This document shows, piece after piece, positions 48,175 through 59,261 of a stretch of 64,000 nt of DNA; the stretch's first letter is position 1; each line of letters opens with the position of its first letter. A program made the translations under genes and the position numbers. The DNA comes from Diadophis punctatus similis. Its lineage: Eukaryota; Chordata; Lepidosauria; Squamata; Dipsadidae. A model generated the notes under the pieces. That model was not told the DNA's origin. It ran no database searches and saw only the letters and a program-made list of their open reading frames with translations. Location: assembly GCA_023053685.1 (NCBI GenBank), contig JALIGW010000013.1, positions 15,759,501 through 15,823,500 of the forward strand. The letters are read 5' to 3'.

Positions 48175-48442
48175 CAGGGGTGAAATGCTCTCGGTTCGCT
48201 TTTACCTGTCTGTCGTCGGTGAGCCGATCGCGCAGGCAGCGCGGCGCTCCGCCCACTCGCAGGGACACCGCCATTTAAGTTCTTTTACCCTCTGCGCATG
48301 CACAGAATGCTTTGTGCATGCGCAGAGGGTAAAAGAACTCAAATGGTGGTGTCCCGGCGGGTGGGCGGAGCGCCGCGCTGCCTGCGCGATCGGCTCACCG
48401 ACGACAGACAGGTAAAAGCGAACCGTGAGCATTTCACCCCTG
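48175..48442. mobile_element. palindromic hAT-type MITE with perfect TSD
   Basis: The 268-bp element is almost entirely one inverted repeat. The left arm from CAGGGGTGAAATGCTC to GCGCATGCACA and the right arm differ at only about six of 134 positions, with a centre near 48308. Identical CCCTAAAT octamers flank it (48167-48174 and 48443-48450). It is GC-rich and CpG-rich, and includes CGGTGAGCCGATCGCGCAGG in both arms. Because the arms are complementary, the two strands yield nearly the same peptide (48185-48415 and 48202-48432), which shows the frames are artefacts. Confidence 0.95.
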
Positions 48443-48450
48443 CCCTAAAT

Positions 48451-50185
48451 ATATTAAAAACCACATTGAACACAATAGACTACCCATTTCTCAGGAGGAA
48501 GACTTAAAAGGGAAAACTGCAAGGTCAAGGAACTGAATACAAGCTTGCTATTTGAGAACCAAATACCAAGCAGCTCTTATTTTATAATGAGAGTGTTCGA
48601 CGTACTTATCAAACTAAATGGATCTACATTTTTACTGCCAGATTTTCAGGGGAATGACAGGATAGTCAGAGATATCAAAATGATGGTCATAAATGCGTTA
48701 TCAAAACTTTATCTCTTTTTAACTTGGGGATAACTGTGGAAAAGATAGTCAATCATTAATTAAACAAATAAATAAATAATATAGGGATACAAATCAAAAA
48801 AATAAATGAACAAATAATATACTGTACTTATATGGACATAATACATTAATGTGAATACAATTATGACTTGTTAACTTGTGTTAACATGTTAATGCGTTGG
48901 TTGAAATCAACTGCTGTGCACTCAGCCAATCTTCCTAGATTTAACATATCTTTTAAAAAAATCAAAAAGAAAGAGAACTGAAAGAAAGATGTTCTGGCAA
49001 ATAGTCAGAATTTTGGTGGTCCCAACTGCCTGTGTCAGCCAGGTACTGATGTTTATTGGTTCCATAATCACCAATTATTCCTAAAGTAGTCATTTGCTTC
49101 CTCTTTCTTGACTGTGAAACACTTGATTTCTGCCCTAAAATGCAGTTCTAGATGCACCATTAAACTGAGTTATTTCATGCATGAAGAGATATTTACCTGC
49201 CCTCATGTAATTACTAATGAAGTGAATGAGATTGCAACCCTTAGTCTTCAGCCTCAGCAGAAAAAAAATAAACTTAGTTTGATTTTTCTCCTGTATCTCA
49301 GATTGTTCCACAGTGTCTCATTCCTTTAATGCTGTTCGTACCAGATGAAGGAAAATCTGGGGAAACTGCTTCTTCAGATTTCTGCGGACTGTTGATCCCA
49401 TCCAAAATAGAAAGAACCTTTCATTTGAAAAAAAAATGAATCTAAAATACTGTAAGGCAAAGACTAATAGTAGTAGTAATAGTAGTAATAATAATGATAA
49501 TATAAATAAGAATGCAGTAAAAACTTAAATTTTGTCCTCTTATCTGTTCTCTTTGTTATCCAGATCCAAGCTTAGCTCCCTGATTTTTTACACTAGATAT
49601 AAGTATTAGTGAACATTAAATGAAAATAATTTGAGTATCATTACATTAAATTAAGGTTGAGTTTTTATGGAAGTAGTACTATATCTACCTGAACACCAAA
49701 ATAATTCATCTTGATTAGAATGCAAAACAAAGAATGATTTCCTACTTACAAGGGTCACTTGTTTAGCAATAAGTGGTCAATCATTATCAATTCATTATAT
49801 ATTACATAACATTAATCACAGCTAATTCTTTGGCTATTGTTAATGTAGCTATAATCTGGAATTCTGTGACAATTTAGTAATTTATTTAATTATATAAAAT
49901 AACTTTGGACAGCATCAGTCAAGATGTCAATGTCTAAGATGACCTGTATGCTGATTTCTTTGGGTTTCACATAACAAACTTATTTATCTGCTTTTCTAAC
50001 TTAAATAAATATCAAATATATCTGTTTAATATAACATTTTACCTGTGGCACTCCCCAGGTTTTGCAGTTAGATATCATCAGCACCCCAAATGGCATAAAA
50101 CACATATGGTATGCAATACCAAAAGGACAGGACAGAACAATGAGAATACAACAATAACAGGGCACAATCCTTCCACTTTTATGTA
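48451..50185. other. single-copy AT-rich DNA, no gene seen
   Basis: Apart from TAG/TAA-rich simple sequence near 49468-49500, nothing is recognised. Confidence 0.5.
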
Positions 50186-50189
50186 AGGT

Positions 50190-50720
50190 AAGATGAAATG
50201 AACTTGTGCTTAATAGAAGTGAAGCATCTAGCTTTCAAGGCGATTAAAGAAATCTGGGCAAATGTATACCAGTCACATACACCCCAATCAGCTCACAACT
50301 GGAAGATTGCAGTGTTCTCCATTAGGGCTAATCTTGAACACTGCTCAGAAGCTATACATGGTCCAGTGGTATGGGCAGCAATGGGCATGCTGCACTCTAC
50401 ACCCATATGTGTTTCATGTACTAGTAAGTTTCCAAGTACAATTCAATGTGCTAGTTAACTTCTATAAAGTCCTTCATGGCACAGGACCTAGTTATCTGAG
50501 GAAACAACTTTCTATGATTGCTTCTATCTATCAAATATACTGGGAAGAGTGGGTGTTGTCCAAGTCCACTCAATTAAATCATATCACCACCTGGGAAATA
50601 TGCTTTCACTATTGCAGCACTTGCCTTCTGGAACAGAATCTCTCAGAAATTCATATGGTTCCCACCCTGATTATCTTTTAATATCCTTGAGAATATGGCT
50701 ATTCCTCCATTCCATGAAGT
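50190..50720 (+). mobile_element. old L2-like LINE coding remnant
   Basis: The plus-strand frames near 50262-50681 carry QVQFNVLVNFYKVLHGTGPSY followed by LRKQL, aligning by eye with the RVQFKVLIIIFKALHALGPGYLRD block of the L2 copy at 17901-18305. The upstream AQKLYMVQ corresponds to KLQMVQNAAAR. Downstream TTCTGGAACAGAATCTCTC corresponds to the WNQLP block. Stops and frameshifts are frequent, and no 3' hairpin or tail is visible. Confidence 0.6.
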
Positions 50721-50724
50721 ATGG

Positions 50725-51760
50725 TGGTTACTGAGCCCTGTACATCATTCTTTCCTTGCTACATACTGTTTTCTCCTCTCAACATGCACAGTATTTTCTA
50801 TACTTTTCTTGCTTTGAAAATGTAATCTGTTCAGTCATTTGGAGTCAGGCAATCTCTAGATTATATAAGTAAATTGATATTTGGTGATAATAAGCATGTG
50901 AAGTAAAATCAGCTCTTGGTTTTAAAGACATGTAAGAGATCATGAAAACACGACATTTGTAAATGGAAACAAACACACCCAATAGAATTTTACAAATTTC
51001 TCTCCTCTTGGAAGAATTTCAAAAGCCAAATTGGTTTTATCAACTTTAAATAGAGCTGGGGGGAAATGCAAGAAAACATTTTTTTTTCTTATTCTATTTT
51101 AAAGTATGACTCACTTTCCCCCCCAGGAACCAGCTATCTGCCTTTTTTGCTAGATCAGGCAGGTCCATTAAAGATACAGCTTTCTGGAGTACCTGTTTAC
51201 TATTCCAATTAGGTTCAGCTTTCCAGGACAGCTTAGCAGTAATTTTTCAAGGAAAATCTAGCAGGAGATTCAGCCAAAGGATAGCCAAACGAACGTGCAT
51301 CTGGCTGGCTATTCTTCATTTTAGAGCAGGCACTCCACATTTGGGCTACAAAATTTTGTATCACCAAAGGCAACAGTACATGGATACATTCTGTTTGCAA
51401 CTAAGATATTATAAACCTACTTTGGAGCAATGAGATATAGTATGTGTGGGGCAAAGGAATGGATGGGGAAAAACAAATAAATAATTTACTCAAGTCACAA
51501 ACAGAAGAAAAACCCTGCTTCAATCATACTGTGTTATAATAGAACTCTCTTCAAAGATTTGATTAGGATTGAATTAGAAAGAATGGACACAATGAAATAG
51601 CAGAGTCGTCATAAAATTACCATAATTCCTGAGTTGCTCCCAATAGATTAAACTTAATAACAAGGCTAAAATGAATGAAGACCAGACTTGAGTGGTTGTT
51701 AGACGTAACTTATTGTCTCACAGTAACTGATAATATAGCAAGAACACCTAACTATTCCTT
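50725..51760. other. single-copy DNA, no gene seen
   Basis: No recognised repeat or coding signal over about 1 kb. Confidence 0.5.
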
Positions 51761-51766
51761 TACAAG

Positions 51767-51948
51767 GAGGAAGAAGAGCAAGAGGAGGAGCAGAAGATCA
51801 AGAGGAGGAGAGGAGGAGGAGGAGGAGGAGGAGGAGGAGGAGGAGGAGGAGGAGGAGGAGGAGGAGGAGGAGGAAGAGGAAGAGGAAGAGGAAGAGGAGG
51901 AAGAAGAAGAAGATGAAGATGAAGAAGATGAAGATGATGATGATATAT
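51767..51948. repeat. (GAG/GAA/GAT)n purine-rich triplet array
   Basis: GAGGAA-type triplets become pure GAG (about 51811-51870), then GAA and GAT types toward the mariner-like MITE. The polyglutamate frame (plus) and polyserine frame (minus) are artefacts of triplet repetition. Confidence 0.95.
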
Positions 51949-52336
51949 AGGTAGTACTCAGCTTATGACCACAATTGAGCCAAAATTTGTTAAGTGAGAA
52001 ATTTATTAATTGAGTTTTGCCCCATGTTACAACTTTTCTCGCTACATTTGTTAAGTGAATCATTGCAGTTCTTAAATTAGTAACACAGTTGTTAAGTGAA
52101 TCTGGTTTCCCCATTGACTTTGCTGTCAGAAGGCCACAAAAGGGGATCACATGACTCAGGGGCACTGCAACTGTCATAAATGTGAATCAGTTGTCAAGCA
52201 TCCAAATGTAAATCACATGACCATGGGGATAATGCAATGGTCATACGTGTGAAAAATGTTCATAAGTCACTTTTTTCAGTGCCGTTATAACTTTGAACAG
52301 TCACTAAATGAACTGTTGTAAGTCGAGGACTACCTG
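51949..52336. mobile_element. mariner/Tigger-like MITE, better preserved copy
   Basis: About 388 bp with inverted ends TAGGTAGTACTCAGCTTATG and AAGTCGAGGACTACCTGTA, the TA at the edges fitting a TA target. Inner phrases (TTGTTAAGTGAATC several times, AAAAGGGGATCACATGAC, TCACATGACCATGGGGAT) form a family consensus also visible in the diverged copy at 8136-8524. There is no transposase frame. Clade assignment is inferred from the terminal sequence. Confidence 0.72.
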
Positions 52337-53505
52337 TAATTAACTTGAATTACAATGTAGAAATACCTAGAAAAGGATTAGATAGATAATCTTATTCAAT
52401 TTAATATAAGTAAGAAAAGCATCAGCTGTGACATAAGCAAGAATAAAATTATAAAATTATATCAATCCATCCTCCACAAGTACATTCTGGTCATAATATG
52501 AGGCTACAGTTGCCACTATGATTGTTTATATTATCATTAGTCAACAGTATTGCTTAATGCAGTTTAAATAAATAAATAGCTGACATGCTTAAGTATATTT
52601 ACACATATTAAAGTATTATCAGCCATGTCCATGCTGGTTGAAGATTTCTGGGAGTTGAATCCTACACATCTATAAAATAGAGATAGCAGAACAAAAACGT
52701 TATTGCTAGTTATTGCAGTTATTATAATATAGTTACCATGGCTGACATTTTTGTGGGCCAGAGCCAAATTTTGTCAGATATGTAGACATTCCCTAGAAAA
52801 TACATGCTGTCTACATAGAAACAGTGGGACCTGGCCTTGTCTGAGTACTGAAACTGAATCATACAAATTAGAGAATAAGTCATTGGTATGGAAGCTCAGC
52901 GTTCACTTCTATTTTCGCTTTCTTAAGATTTTCTTAAAATGTGCAGCTGAGAAATAGCATGGAAATTCATGTTTACATTACTATGTTCATCTTCCTTTAA
53001 ACAACTGACCCCTCTCTCACAATTAGCACAAAAAGCAAATATTGAATGACGATTCCCTGTTTTATTAAACCAGGGAAATAAAACTTATGATCAGAACTCA
53101 ATGTACTGTATTTTATAAGGGGGCATATTCAGTCTTGTGTGTTGATTCACTTTTGCTTCATGCAATTTTTTCCCAACAAGCACAGGTAAAACTTCCAAAT
53201 CCTTCAGTCATTCCCTTTACCAAGTCAGAGGAAGATGGAAGGTCACCCAGAGGGCTCAGTAATAATCCTGGATTATGAAATGCCTTCCAATGAAAGACTC
53301 AGGCTGGTCCCATTAGCAATTTCTTTTCAAGCAACCATTTGATAGCGCAGGATAAATTTTGGACAAGCACATTAGGTGTTTTCAGTGTTTTCACATGTTC
53401 ATAAAGTTGCTACATAAACATTGTTTAACTGCACTTTGAAGAAATATATGTGACTGCATCCAAATAAATGAGAGGGATGAAGAGAAGGAGAGAGAGAGAG
53501 AGGTG
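52337..53505. other. mostly single-copy DNA with a small hAT relic
   Basis: CCATGCTGGTTGAAGATTTC and TGGGAGTTGAATCCTACACA (about 52630-52672) match the inner part of a common reptile hAT MITE whose terminal piece also occurs at 58166-58213. A short GA run lies near 53487-53503. No gene is recognised. Confidence 0.5.
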
Positions 53506-53509
53506 GGGG

Positions 53510-53980
53510 AGTCTAGACACAAGAACAGTTTTTTCCCGAATGCCATCACTCTGCTAAACAAATAATTCCCTCACCACTGTCAAACTATTCACTAAGGCTA
53601 CATTAATATTACTATTAATCTTCTCATTGTTGCTATCACCCATCTCCTCCCACTTATAACTTGTTGCTTGTATCCTTATGATTTATATCAATGTTGATTG
53701 CTTCCTGATTGCTTATTTGTACCCTATGACAATCATTAATTATACCTCATGATTCTTCATTGTTGTACCTCATGATTCTTCACAAATGTATCTTTTCTTT
53801 TATGTACACTGAGAGCATACACACCAAAGACAAATTCCTTTTGTATCCAATCACACTTGGCCAATAAAGAATTCTATTCTATTCTATTCTATTCTATTCT
53901 ATTCTATTCTATTCTATTCTATTCTATTCTATTCTATTCTATTCTATTCTATTCTATTCTATTCTATTCTATTCTATTCT
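53510..53980 (+). mobile_element. CR1/L3-like LINE 3' end with ATTCT tail
   Basis: The copy starts in the last coding codons (ACACAAGAACAGTTTTTTCC, the counterpart of RHKKSFFLNAITLLN), continues with CTCTGCTAAACAAATAATTC and the same 3' untranslated region as 27937-28235, and ends TTGGCCAATAAAGAATTCT before 22 pure ATTCT units (53871-53980). It is strongly 5'-truncated. A SINE begins immediately after the array. Confidence 0.9.
53871..53980. repeat. (ATTCT)n pentanucleotide array
   Basis: 22 uninterrupted ATTCT units follow the LINE 3' end. Unlike the array at 28236-28441, it contains only one unit type. Confidence 0.96.
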
Positions 53981-53982
53981 AT

Positions 53983-54205
53983 CTGGTGTAGAAGTTAAGG
54001 CATCAGACTAGAAACCAGGGGACTGTGACCTCTAACCCCACCTTAGACACAAAGCCAGCTGGGTGACCTTGGATCAATCATTTTTTCTCAACAGCAGAGA
54101 TACATACCAAGCCGTGGTATTCAAAACTATGGAGCAAGTATGCCATGAAAACTAAGGAATGCATATGACTTGCTTTACATCAAGAATGACTTTAAGGTGA
54201 AATAG
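53983..54205 (+). mobile_element. tRNA-derived SINE with BovB-like tail (Sauria-type)
   Basis: The head reads TCTGGTGTAGAAGTTAAGGC, then CTAGAAACCAGGGGACTGTG and CCTCTAACCCCACC (B-box region). The body is AAGCCAGCTGGGTGACCTTG. The downstream part (AGTATGCCATGAAAACTAAG, AGAATGACTTTAAGGTGAAA) resembles the BovB-derived tails of Sauria SINEs rather than the GGCAGGATAAAA tail of family 2. Diverged and non-coding. Confidence 0.6.
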
Positions 54206-55455
54206 TTGTTTCACCTCCCTCCACAATCCCTTGCTTGTCTACCAAAGTATCAGATAAAAGAATCACACGAGAATCACAAAATTAGAAGCCAACCCTGCCA
54301 CTAAACACAGATATTGAAATCCTAGTATTCATAACTGAAAACTATCTAACAGAGATTTGAAGATTTCTAAGCAAAGAGGACTTACCATGTTTCTGGATAA
54401 TTAGTTCTGTTGTTAAACTGCTCTGATCATTATTATCCCTTGAATTCAATTGGCCTTCCTAGAACTTCAAACCTTTATTCTATGACCTGCACAAAGAAAT
54501 AAAAGATAATAGTTCTTGATTTTTTTTCTATATAATGAATAATGCTGTCAGATCAGTTTTCACAAGTCTAGGATAAAAAAAAAATTAATTGCTAGTTCCT
54601 TCTTATTCATTCTTACCTTCTAGGTCCTCAATCATTCTCTTCTCTAAACACATTCCAGCTCTTTGATTCCTTCTTTTTAAAATTTATGGATTATTTTTGC
54701 CCTCTAGACTTCACTAATTTTCTGTGATTTCTCCAGACCATCAAGAAGAACTTTAAGTAGCCCAGAATGCAATTCATGTGGTTGTACAGAATTTAATTCT
54801 ATTTTTCAATAGAGACTTTCTTTCAGGAGACATTTATTTATCAATAACATGTAGGCTATAAGGAACATAAATCAATAAGTAAAAACATGGAAGTATTATG
54901 GAATGGAATTGTGTAATATAAAAGCATCCTTTGGTTATTGTTAAAGGCAAAGCAAAAACCACTGCCACGAAAAATATTATGAATGTAGAGAAGGTTTTAC
55001 TTTTCAAAAAAAATGTAGGCTGTACTTGATATTTATACAAATAATTTCCTGGATATTGACCCAGCCAACTTTTAATATAGTAACAATACATTTTATAAGG
55101 CAAATAATAATGTTTGAGGATTTATTTTTCTTAATTTAATGGTAGTTTTTAGATACAAAGTATCTTACTTTGGTTGGTGTCTTGCATACAGTCATGTAAT
55201 TAAATATATTTATTAAAATAAATTAAACCAACAATTCAGTTTCTGGATTTTAAAAATAATATAATCGTACATATAGTTGTGACTTGATGAGGGCTCCAGT
55301 TCAATAAACAGTGTTAACTCTCATTTATGTTTCATTTATCATCTTAGTTCACTTGCCACAAGTTGCTAACATATGTAATTATACAGCTTGGTGTAGGTTA
55401 TGTTTGTTCTTGAACATCCATATTTTCAATACTATATATATACTATTTTCACATA
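54206..55455. other. single-copy AT-rich DNA, no gene seen
   Basis: No repeat or coding signal is recognised. Confidence 0.5.
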
Positions 55456-55464
55456 CAGTGTAGG

Positions 55465-55803
55465 CAGGGGTGGGTTCCAACTTACCTCGCTGCCGGTTCG
55501 CTTCCTCCCGTGCTGCGTGGGCACGCCTTGCGCGTGCACACATGCACAGTGCAAAAAACCCTGATTTTTTTTTAAAGCTGAAAACAAAATGGTGACCCAC
55601 AGTGCCGGAAATTTGGCTTCTGCGCATGTGCAGAAAAAAGTAATTTAAAAAAAAAACTAAAAAAACCCCAATTTTTTTAAAAAAGATGGCAGCGCCCATG
55701 GAACGGCACCGACCAATCCCGTTCAGTGACAACATCGTGACATTAACAGCGGGTCACTACCAGTTTGGGCGAACCAGTCCGAACCAGCAGGAATCTACCT
55801 CTG
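55465..55803. mobile_element. hAT-type MITE with near-perfect TSD
   Basis: The 339-bp element begins CAGGGGTGGGTTCCAACTTA and ends CAGCAGGAATCTACCTCTG, flanked by AGTGTAGG (55457-55464) and AGCGTAGG (55804-55811), one mismatch in eight. Its interior (CTGCGCATGTGCAGAAAAAA, GCCGGAAATTTGGCTTC) is related to the 640-bp subfamily, with long A/T runs around 55560-55680. No transposase. Confidence 0.88.
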
Positions 55804-55811
55804 AGCGTAGG

Positions 55812-55985
55812 CATGAAAGTAGAGTGGATGATTACGCTAATCACTTTCTTAGCCCAACCCACCTCACATGACTGTTGTTGTGGGGGGAAAACGAGGACAA
55901 AGGAATATTCAGTATGTTTGCCACCCTGAATTACCTATAAAATAATAAAGGCAGGATAAAAACCTAATAAGTAATGAAATAACCA
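55812..55985 (+). mobile_element. tRNA-derived SINE (family 2), 5'-truncated
   Basis: The body begins near GATGATTACGCTAATCACTT, with CTTAGCCCAACCCACCTCAC, TGTTGTTGTGGGGGG and TTTGCCACCCTGAATTACC, and ends AAAGGCAGGATAAAAACCTA. The hAT element immediately upstream may have landed in or near this SINE. Confidence 0.75.
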
Positions 55986-56188
55986 ATAGAAAAAAGCAGT
56001 ATTTTATGCCTTTTCCTTGAAATATGTGATAAATACTTATTTAATCAAAACGTTATCATCCGTTTTATACAAAGCATTATGAGATTGTATGGATTCAGCA
56101 TTACTCTTCAGAAATATTATGATATATGTTTTATTAACATTTATTTTGTGTTTAATAACATTGACTATGGGTTTTAAATGGTATATAT

Positions 56189-56564
56189 CCATGATGGCGA
56201 ACCTATGGCACGCATGCCAGAAGTGGCCCGCAGAGCCCTCTCTGTGGGCACGCGCACCATCACCAGCTGCTCTTCAGATTTCTGTCGAGCACATGCACGC
56301 CGGCCAGCTGGTCTTTGGGTTTCTTTGGTGCACGCATGCACACCGGCCAGCTGGTCTTCGTGCACGCTGGAGCACCAGTAACCTGAAGACCAGCTGGCCG
56401 GTGTGCATGCGTGCGCCGGCCACTTGGTCTTCCAGTTATTTATTTATTTATTTATTATTGGTTCTTCTATGCCGCCCTACTCCCGAAGTTTCCAGCACTT
56501 TGGCGCAAGCTTGCGTGCGCATTCCAGTTTGGGCACTCGGTACCAAAAAGGTTCGCCATCACTG
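56189..56564. mobile_element. hAT-type MITE (GATGGCGAACC ends), perfect TSD
   Basis: The element begins CCATGATGGCGAACCTATGG and ends AAGGTTCGCCATCACTG, flanked by identical GTATATAT octamers (56181-56188 and 56565-56572). The inside repeats CCGGCCAGCTGGTCTT three times, in direct and inverted order. An L2 3' tip is inserted at 56437-56491. The 167-codon plus-strand frame through it has no transposase motif. Confidence 0.92.
56437..56491 (-). mobile_element. ultra-short L2 3' tip inside a hAT
   Basis: Read on the minus strand, CTTCGGGAGTAGGGCGGCAT then AGAAGAACCAATAATAAATA matches the final bases of the L2 copies, with the AAATA tail. Only about half of the terminal hairpin is present. The host element's TTCCAG word occurs on both sides (about 56430-56436 and 56491-56497), consistent with a short target duplication. 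Confidence 0.7.
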
Positions 56565-56572
56565 GTATATAT

Positions 56573-57570
56573 GTTGTTTTGCTAAATATTGAAGCTAGGT
56601 AGTTTAGAAAAAAGAAGCTGTTGTAAACATTATATAGAATGCATGTGTTTCTGCATGTTCTAAATAGAAAATAGAACAAATTGCTTCTGCCTTTATATAG
56701 TTCTGGTTTTCATATTCAATTCACCTCAGTGTCACTGGATACTTTCTGTAACTTTCAGTGAACTTTGGAAGCTGTTTAAAGCATGGAAATGACAAGGTCC
56801 CATGTGAAAGTCTTTGCATAATCATTTACGTTTTATTCGTTCACAGACTCCACACTTGGTGCATAAAAACCCTGTATTGTGGAAATTTCCATTCCTATAT
56901 TGTAGAATATATCAATAGACTGGGTCCTGGAAATACTTTTACAGTATAAAGAATAATCAGTAATAATCATAAGATTATGATATTCAAAACTGAAATGCAA
57001 CTTTTAATTTCAAAAATATATATTTTCTCCTAAGCAACAATTATGCTACATTATAAGAGACTGGCTATAAAACACTGAGTCTTAGGCAACTTTAATCTGA
57101 AACAGTCTCTTTCAGAGTTGACTTAGAAAACTTTGGAGAATTAGTTATTAATTTATAAGTGAGGAATAATATTAACAATAATTGTAAATAATAGAAAATC
57201 ATTTTAATTATAAATGATTAATTCTAAAAATTAAATTATTAATGAACAATATGATTTCCACTATGCAAGATTCCACAAGGTTGACCAGGAGTCTTTGTTA
57301 GTTGCTTCTATCTATCAATTCAGTTAATGAATAGAATGTTCCACCCTAACTGATCTGGGGTGAGAAGCGGAAATTAAGAGAATGTAAACAAGCATTGATC
57401 ATCCATACAGTACATGAGGAAGTCACTTCTTTATACAGAATGGTACCTCAAAAAAAGCAGGTCTGAAATCAAAGCAAGTATAAACTCGCACAACTTCATT
57501 GCCATTCACTCAGAAGCTGTCAACTGGCAATTATGAATACCACTCCTGAAATATAATTAAGATATATACA
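56573..57570. other. single-copy AT-rich DNA, no gene seen
   Basis: No repeat family or coding frame is recognised over about 1 kb. Confidence 0.5.
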
Positions 57571-57574
57571 GAGT

Positions 57575-57945
57575 GGGCCTCCTCCAGGTCCCGTCAGCCA
57601 AACAATGCTGACTGGCGGGGCCTAGGGGGAGGGCCTTCTCTGTAGGGGCCCCTGTTCTCTGGAACCAACTCCCCCCGGAGATCCGGATTATCCCTACCCT
57701 GCTGGCCTTCCAAAAAGCCATTAAGACATGGCTCTTCCTGCAGGCGGGGTAATTTTGAGACAATATTACATCGGATGTCTCCCCCATGTATGTTTGTGTG
57801 ATATAGATGTTATTAATTGTTTTTAAATTGCTTTTTAATGATTTGGTTGGTTGTTTTATTAAAATGTTGTACGCCGCCCTGAGTCCTCAGGGAGTAGGGC
57901 AGCATAGAAGAACCTCCAAATAAATAAATAAATAAATATAGTTAA
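57575..57945 (+). mobile_element. L2-clade LINE 3' end with hairpin terminus
   Basis: Plus-strand coding remnant (CCTCCAGGTCCCGTCAGCCA; GGGCCTTCTCTGTAGGGG; CTCTGGAACCAACTCCCCCC, the WNQLP block; AAGACATGGCTCTTCCTGCA, the KTWLFLQ block) is followed by a 3' untranslated region, the terminal GTACGCCGCCCTGAGTCCTC...GGGCAGC hairpin (about 57869-57904) and an AAATAAATAAAT tail. It is 5'-truncated. It aligns by eye with the minus-strand copies at 17738-18318 and 45169-46335. Confidence 0.88.
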
Positions 57946-58020
57946 GATATAGCTGTGCTTGCTGGGTGCCTGTCATTTCATTTTGTTTCATTTGGGGGCT
58001 TGGTTTGGGGGGGGGGAAAT

Positions 58021-58165
58021 CAGAATAATAGAATAACAGAGTTGAAAGGGACCTTGGAGGTCTTCTAGTTCAACTCCTTCTCAAGCAGGAGAACCTATAC
58101 CATTCCAGACAAATAGCTGTCCAGTTTCTTCTTAAAAGACTCCAGTGATGAAGCATCCACAACTT
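58021..58165 (-). mobile_element. CR1 LINE 3' end
   Basis: On the plus strand: AATAATAGAATAACAGAGTTG, then GGGACCTTGGAGGTCTTCTA and CTCAAGCAGGAGAACCTATA. This is the reverse complement of the CR1 3' region, as at 10666-11035. The piece ends near 58165, where a hAT terminal fragment begins. Confidence 0.85.
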
Positions 58166-58213
58166 CTGAATTGAAGACCACACATTCTAAAGTTGCCAAG
58201 GTTGAGTAACACT
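58166..58213. mobile_element. terminal fragment of a hAT-type MITE
   Basis: TTGAAGACCACACATTCTAA then AGTTGCCAAGGTTGAGTAAC and ACTG matches one end of a widespread reptile hAT MITE (…GTTGCCAAGGTTGAGAAACACTG). The other end is missing or lies in the CR1 junction. Confidence 0.6.
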
Positions 58214-59160
58214 GATCTAGAGAAGTTAAAAAAAATGTCTTAGTGTGTCCTTGGAAAGAAGTCAAATTGAGATTTGCTGATCAAGAAAAAAGGATTGCCC
58301 AAATTGCCTCATTGATCTAGGAGAACATCCCCTGCTGTACATTATTAAATGAGGAATTAAAATGAGTTTCCCTCTATATGTATTCCCCTCTGTGTTTTAT
58401 GAGTGCAATATTATCTTTGTTGTATTTTCGTTGAAAGAATACATCTGTTTCATGGCAATAATAGCTATTTAAATTTCCTTTCCTTATTATTTAGTATCTG
58501 CTGTTGAGATTTTGTGACTTCCTTTAAAATCTAAATGTGGCACATTTAGCTACTCAGGATGAAATAAAGAGAGAATCTTGAGCCTACTAAGTAAATATAA
58601 ATTTCACAGTTAAATACATAAAATAATGATTACATCCAATGGTCATGAGGGACGTATTTTTAGGAGTAGACTAATTAAGCCATATCCTTCAAACAACATG
58701 TTTCTACACTTACCAGCAATGAACCATATCTGATTTGTCATTAAGCAATTAGACATGCTAATGCAAGTATAACACCTTAGAAACAGGGCTTCCAAAAAGA
58801 AATTAATCATATATTATTTCATCTGATTTTACGATATAAGGTCATTTGACAGAGATAGCCAGGAAAGAAAAGAAGATATTTGAAATAGCTGCTGCATTTT
58901 TTCAGTGTAAGATACCCTCATTTTTAAAATAATGCTTTGCTATTTTAATTGGCTGTTCTGATAGCAATGAGCTTGAGTACAAATATCTGTGGCAGTTATG
59001 TGGTGATGCAAATTGATCAGCACTGATTATAATTAAATAGTCTGCTGAATAATTAGGAAAGTGGGACTCATCTTCCATAGTTAATCTTCACAATAGGCAC
59101 AATATAGTTTAACTTTTTAAAAAGTATATTTGAGACAAACCAGTTCTTTTTTAAATTCTG
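58214..59160. other. single-copy DNA, possible conserved non-coding element
   Basis: No repeat or coding signal is recognised. The stretch at about 58900-59080 contains several homeodomain-type cores (TTTTAATTGG, TATAATTAAAT, AATAATTAGG) close together and no simple repeat. That is the look of some vertebrate enhancers, but it is only suggestive. Confidence 0.3.
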
Positions 59161-59164
59161 TGTT

Positions 59165-59191
59165 AGATAGATAGATAGATGATAGATAGAT

Positions 59192-59261
<70 letters not shown>

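Noticed and set aside
48185..48432. Two overlapping, nearly identical proteins on opposite strands
   Set aside because: The identity is forced by the palindromic MITE; each strand is a copy of the other. No ribosomal or domain evidence supports coding.
51675..51950. Polyglutamate (plus) and polyserine (minus) frames
   Set aside because: They are produced by the GAG/GAA/GAT triplet array.
53871..53980. CRISPR array or other spacer-repeat system
   Set aside because: All tandem arrays here are uninterrupted short microsatellites without unique spacers, and no cas-like gene or prokaryotic feature exists.
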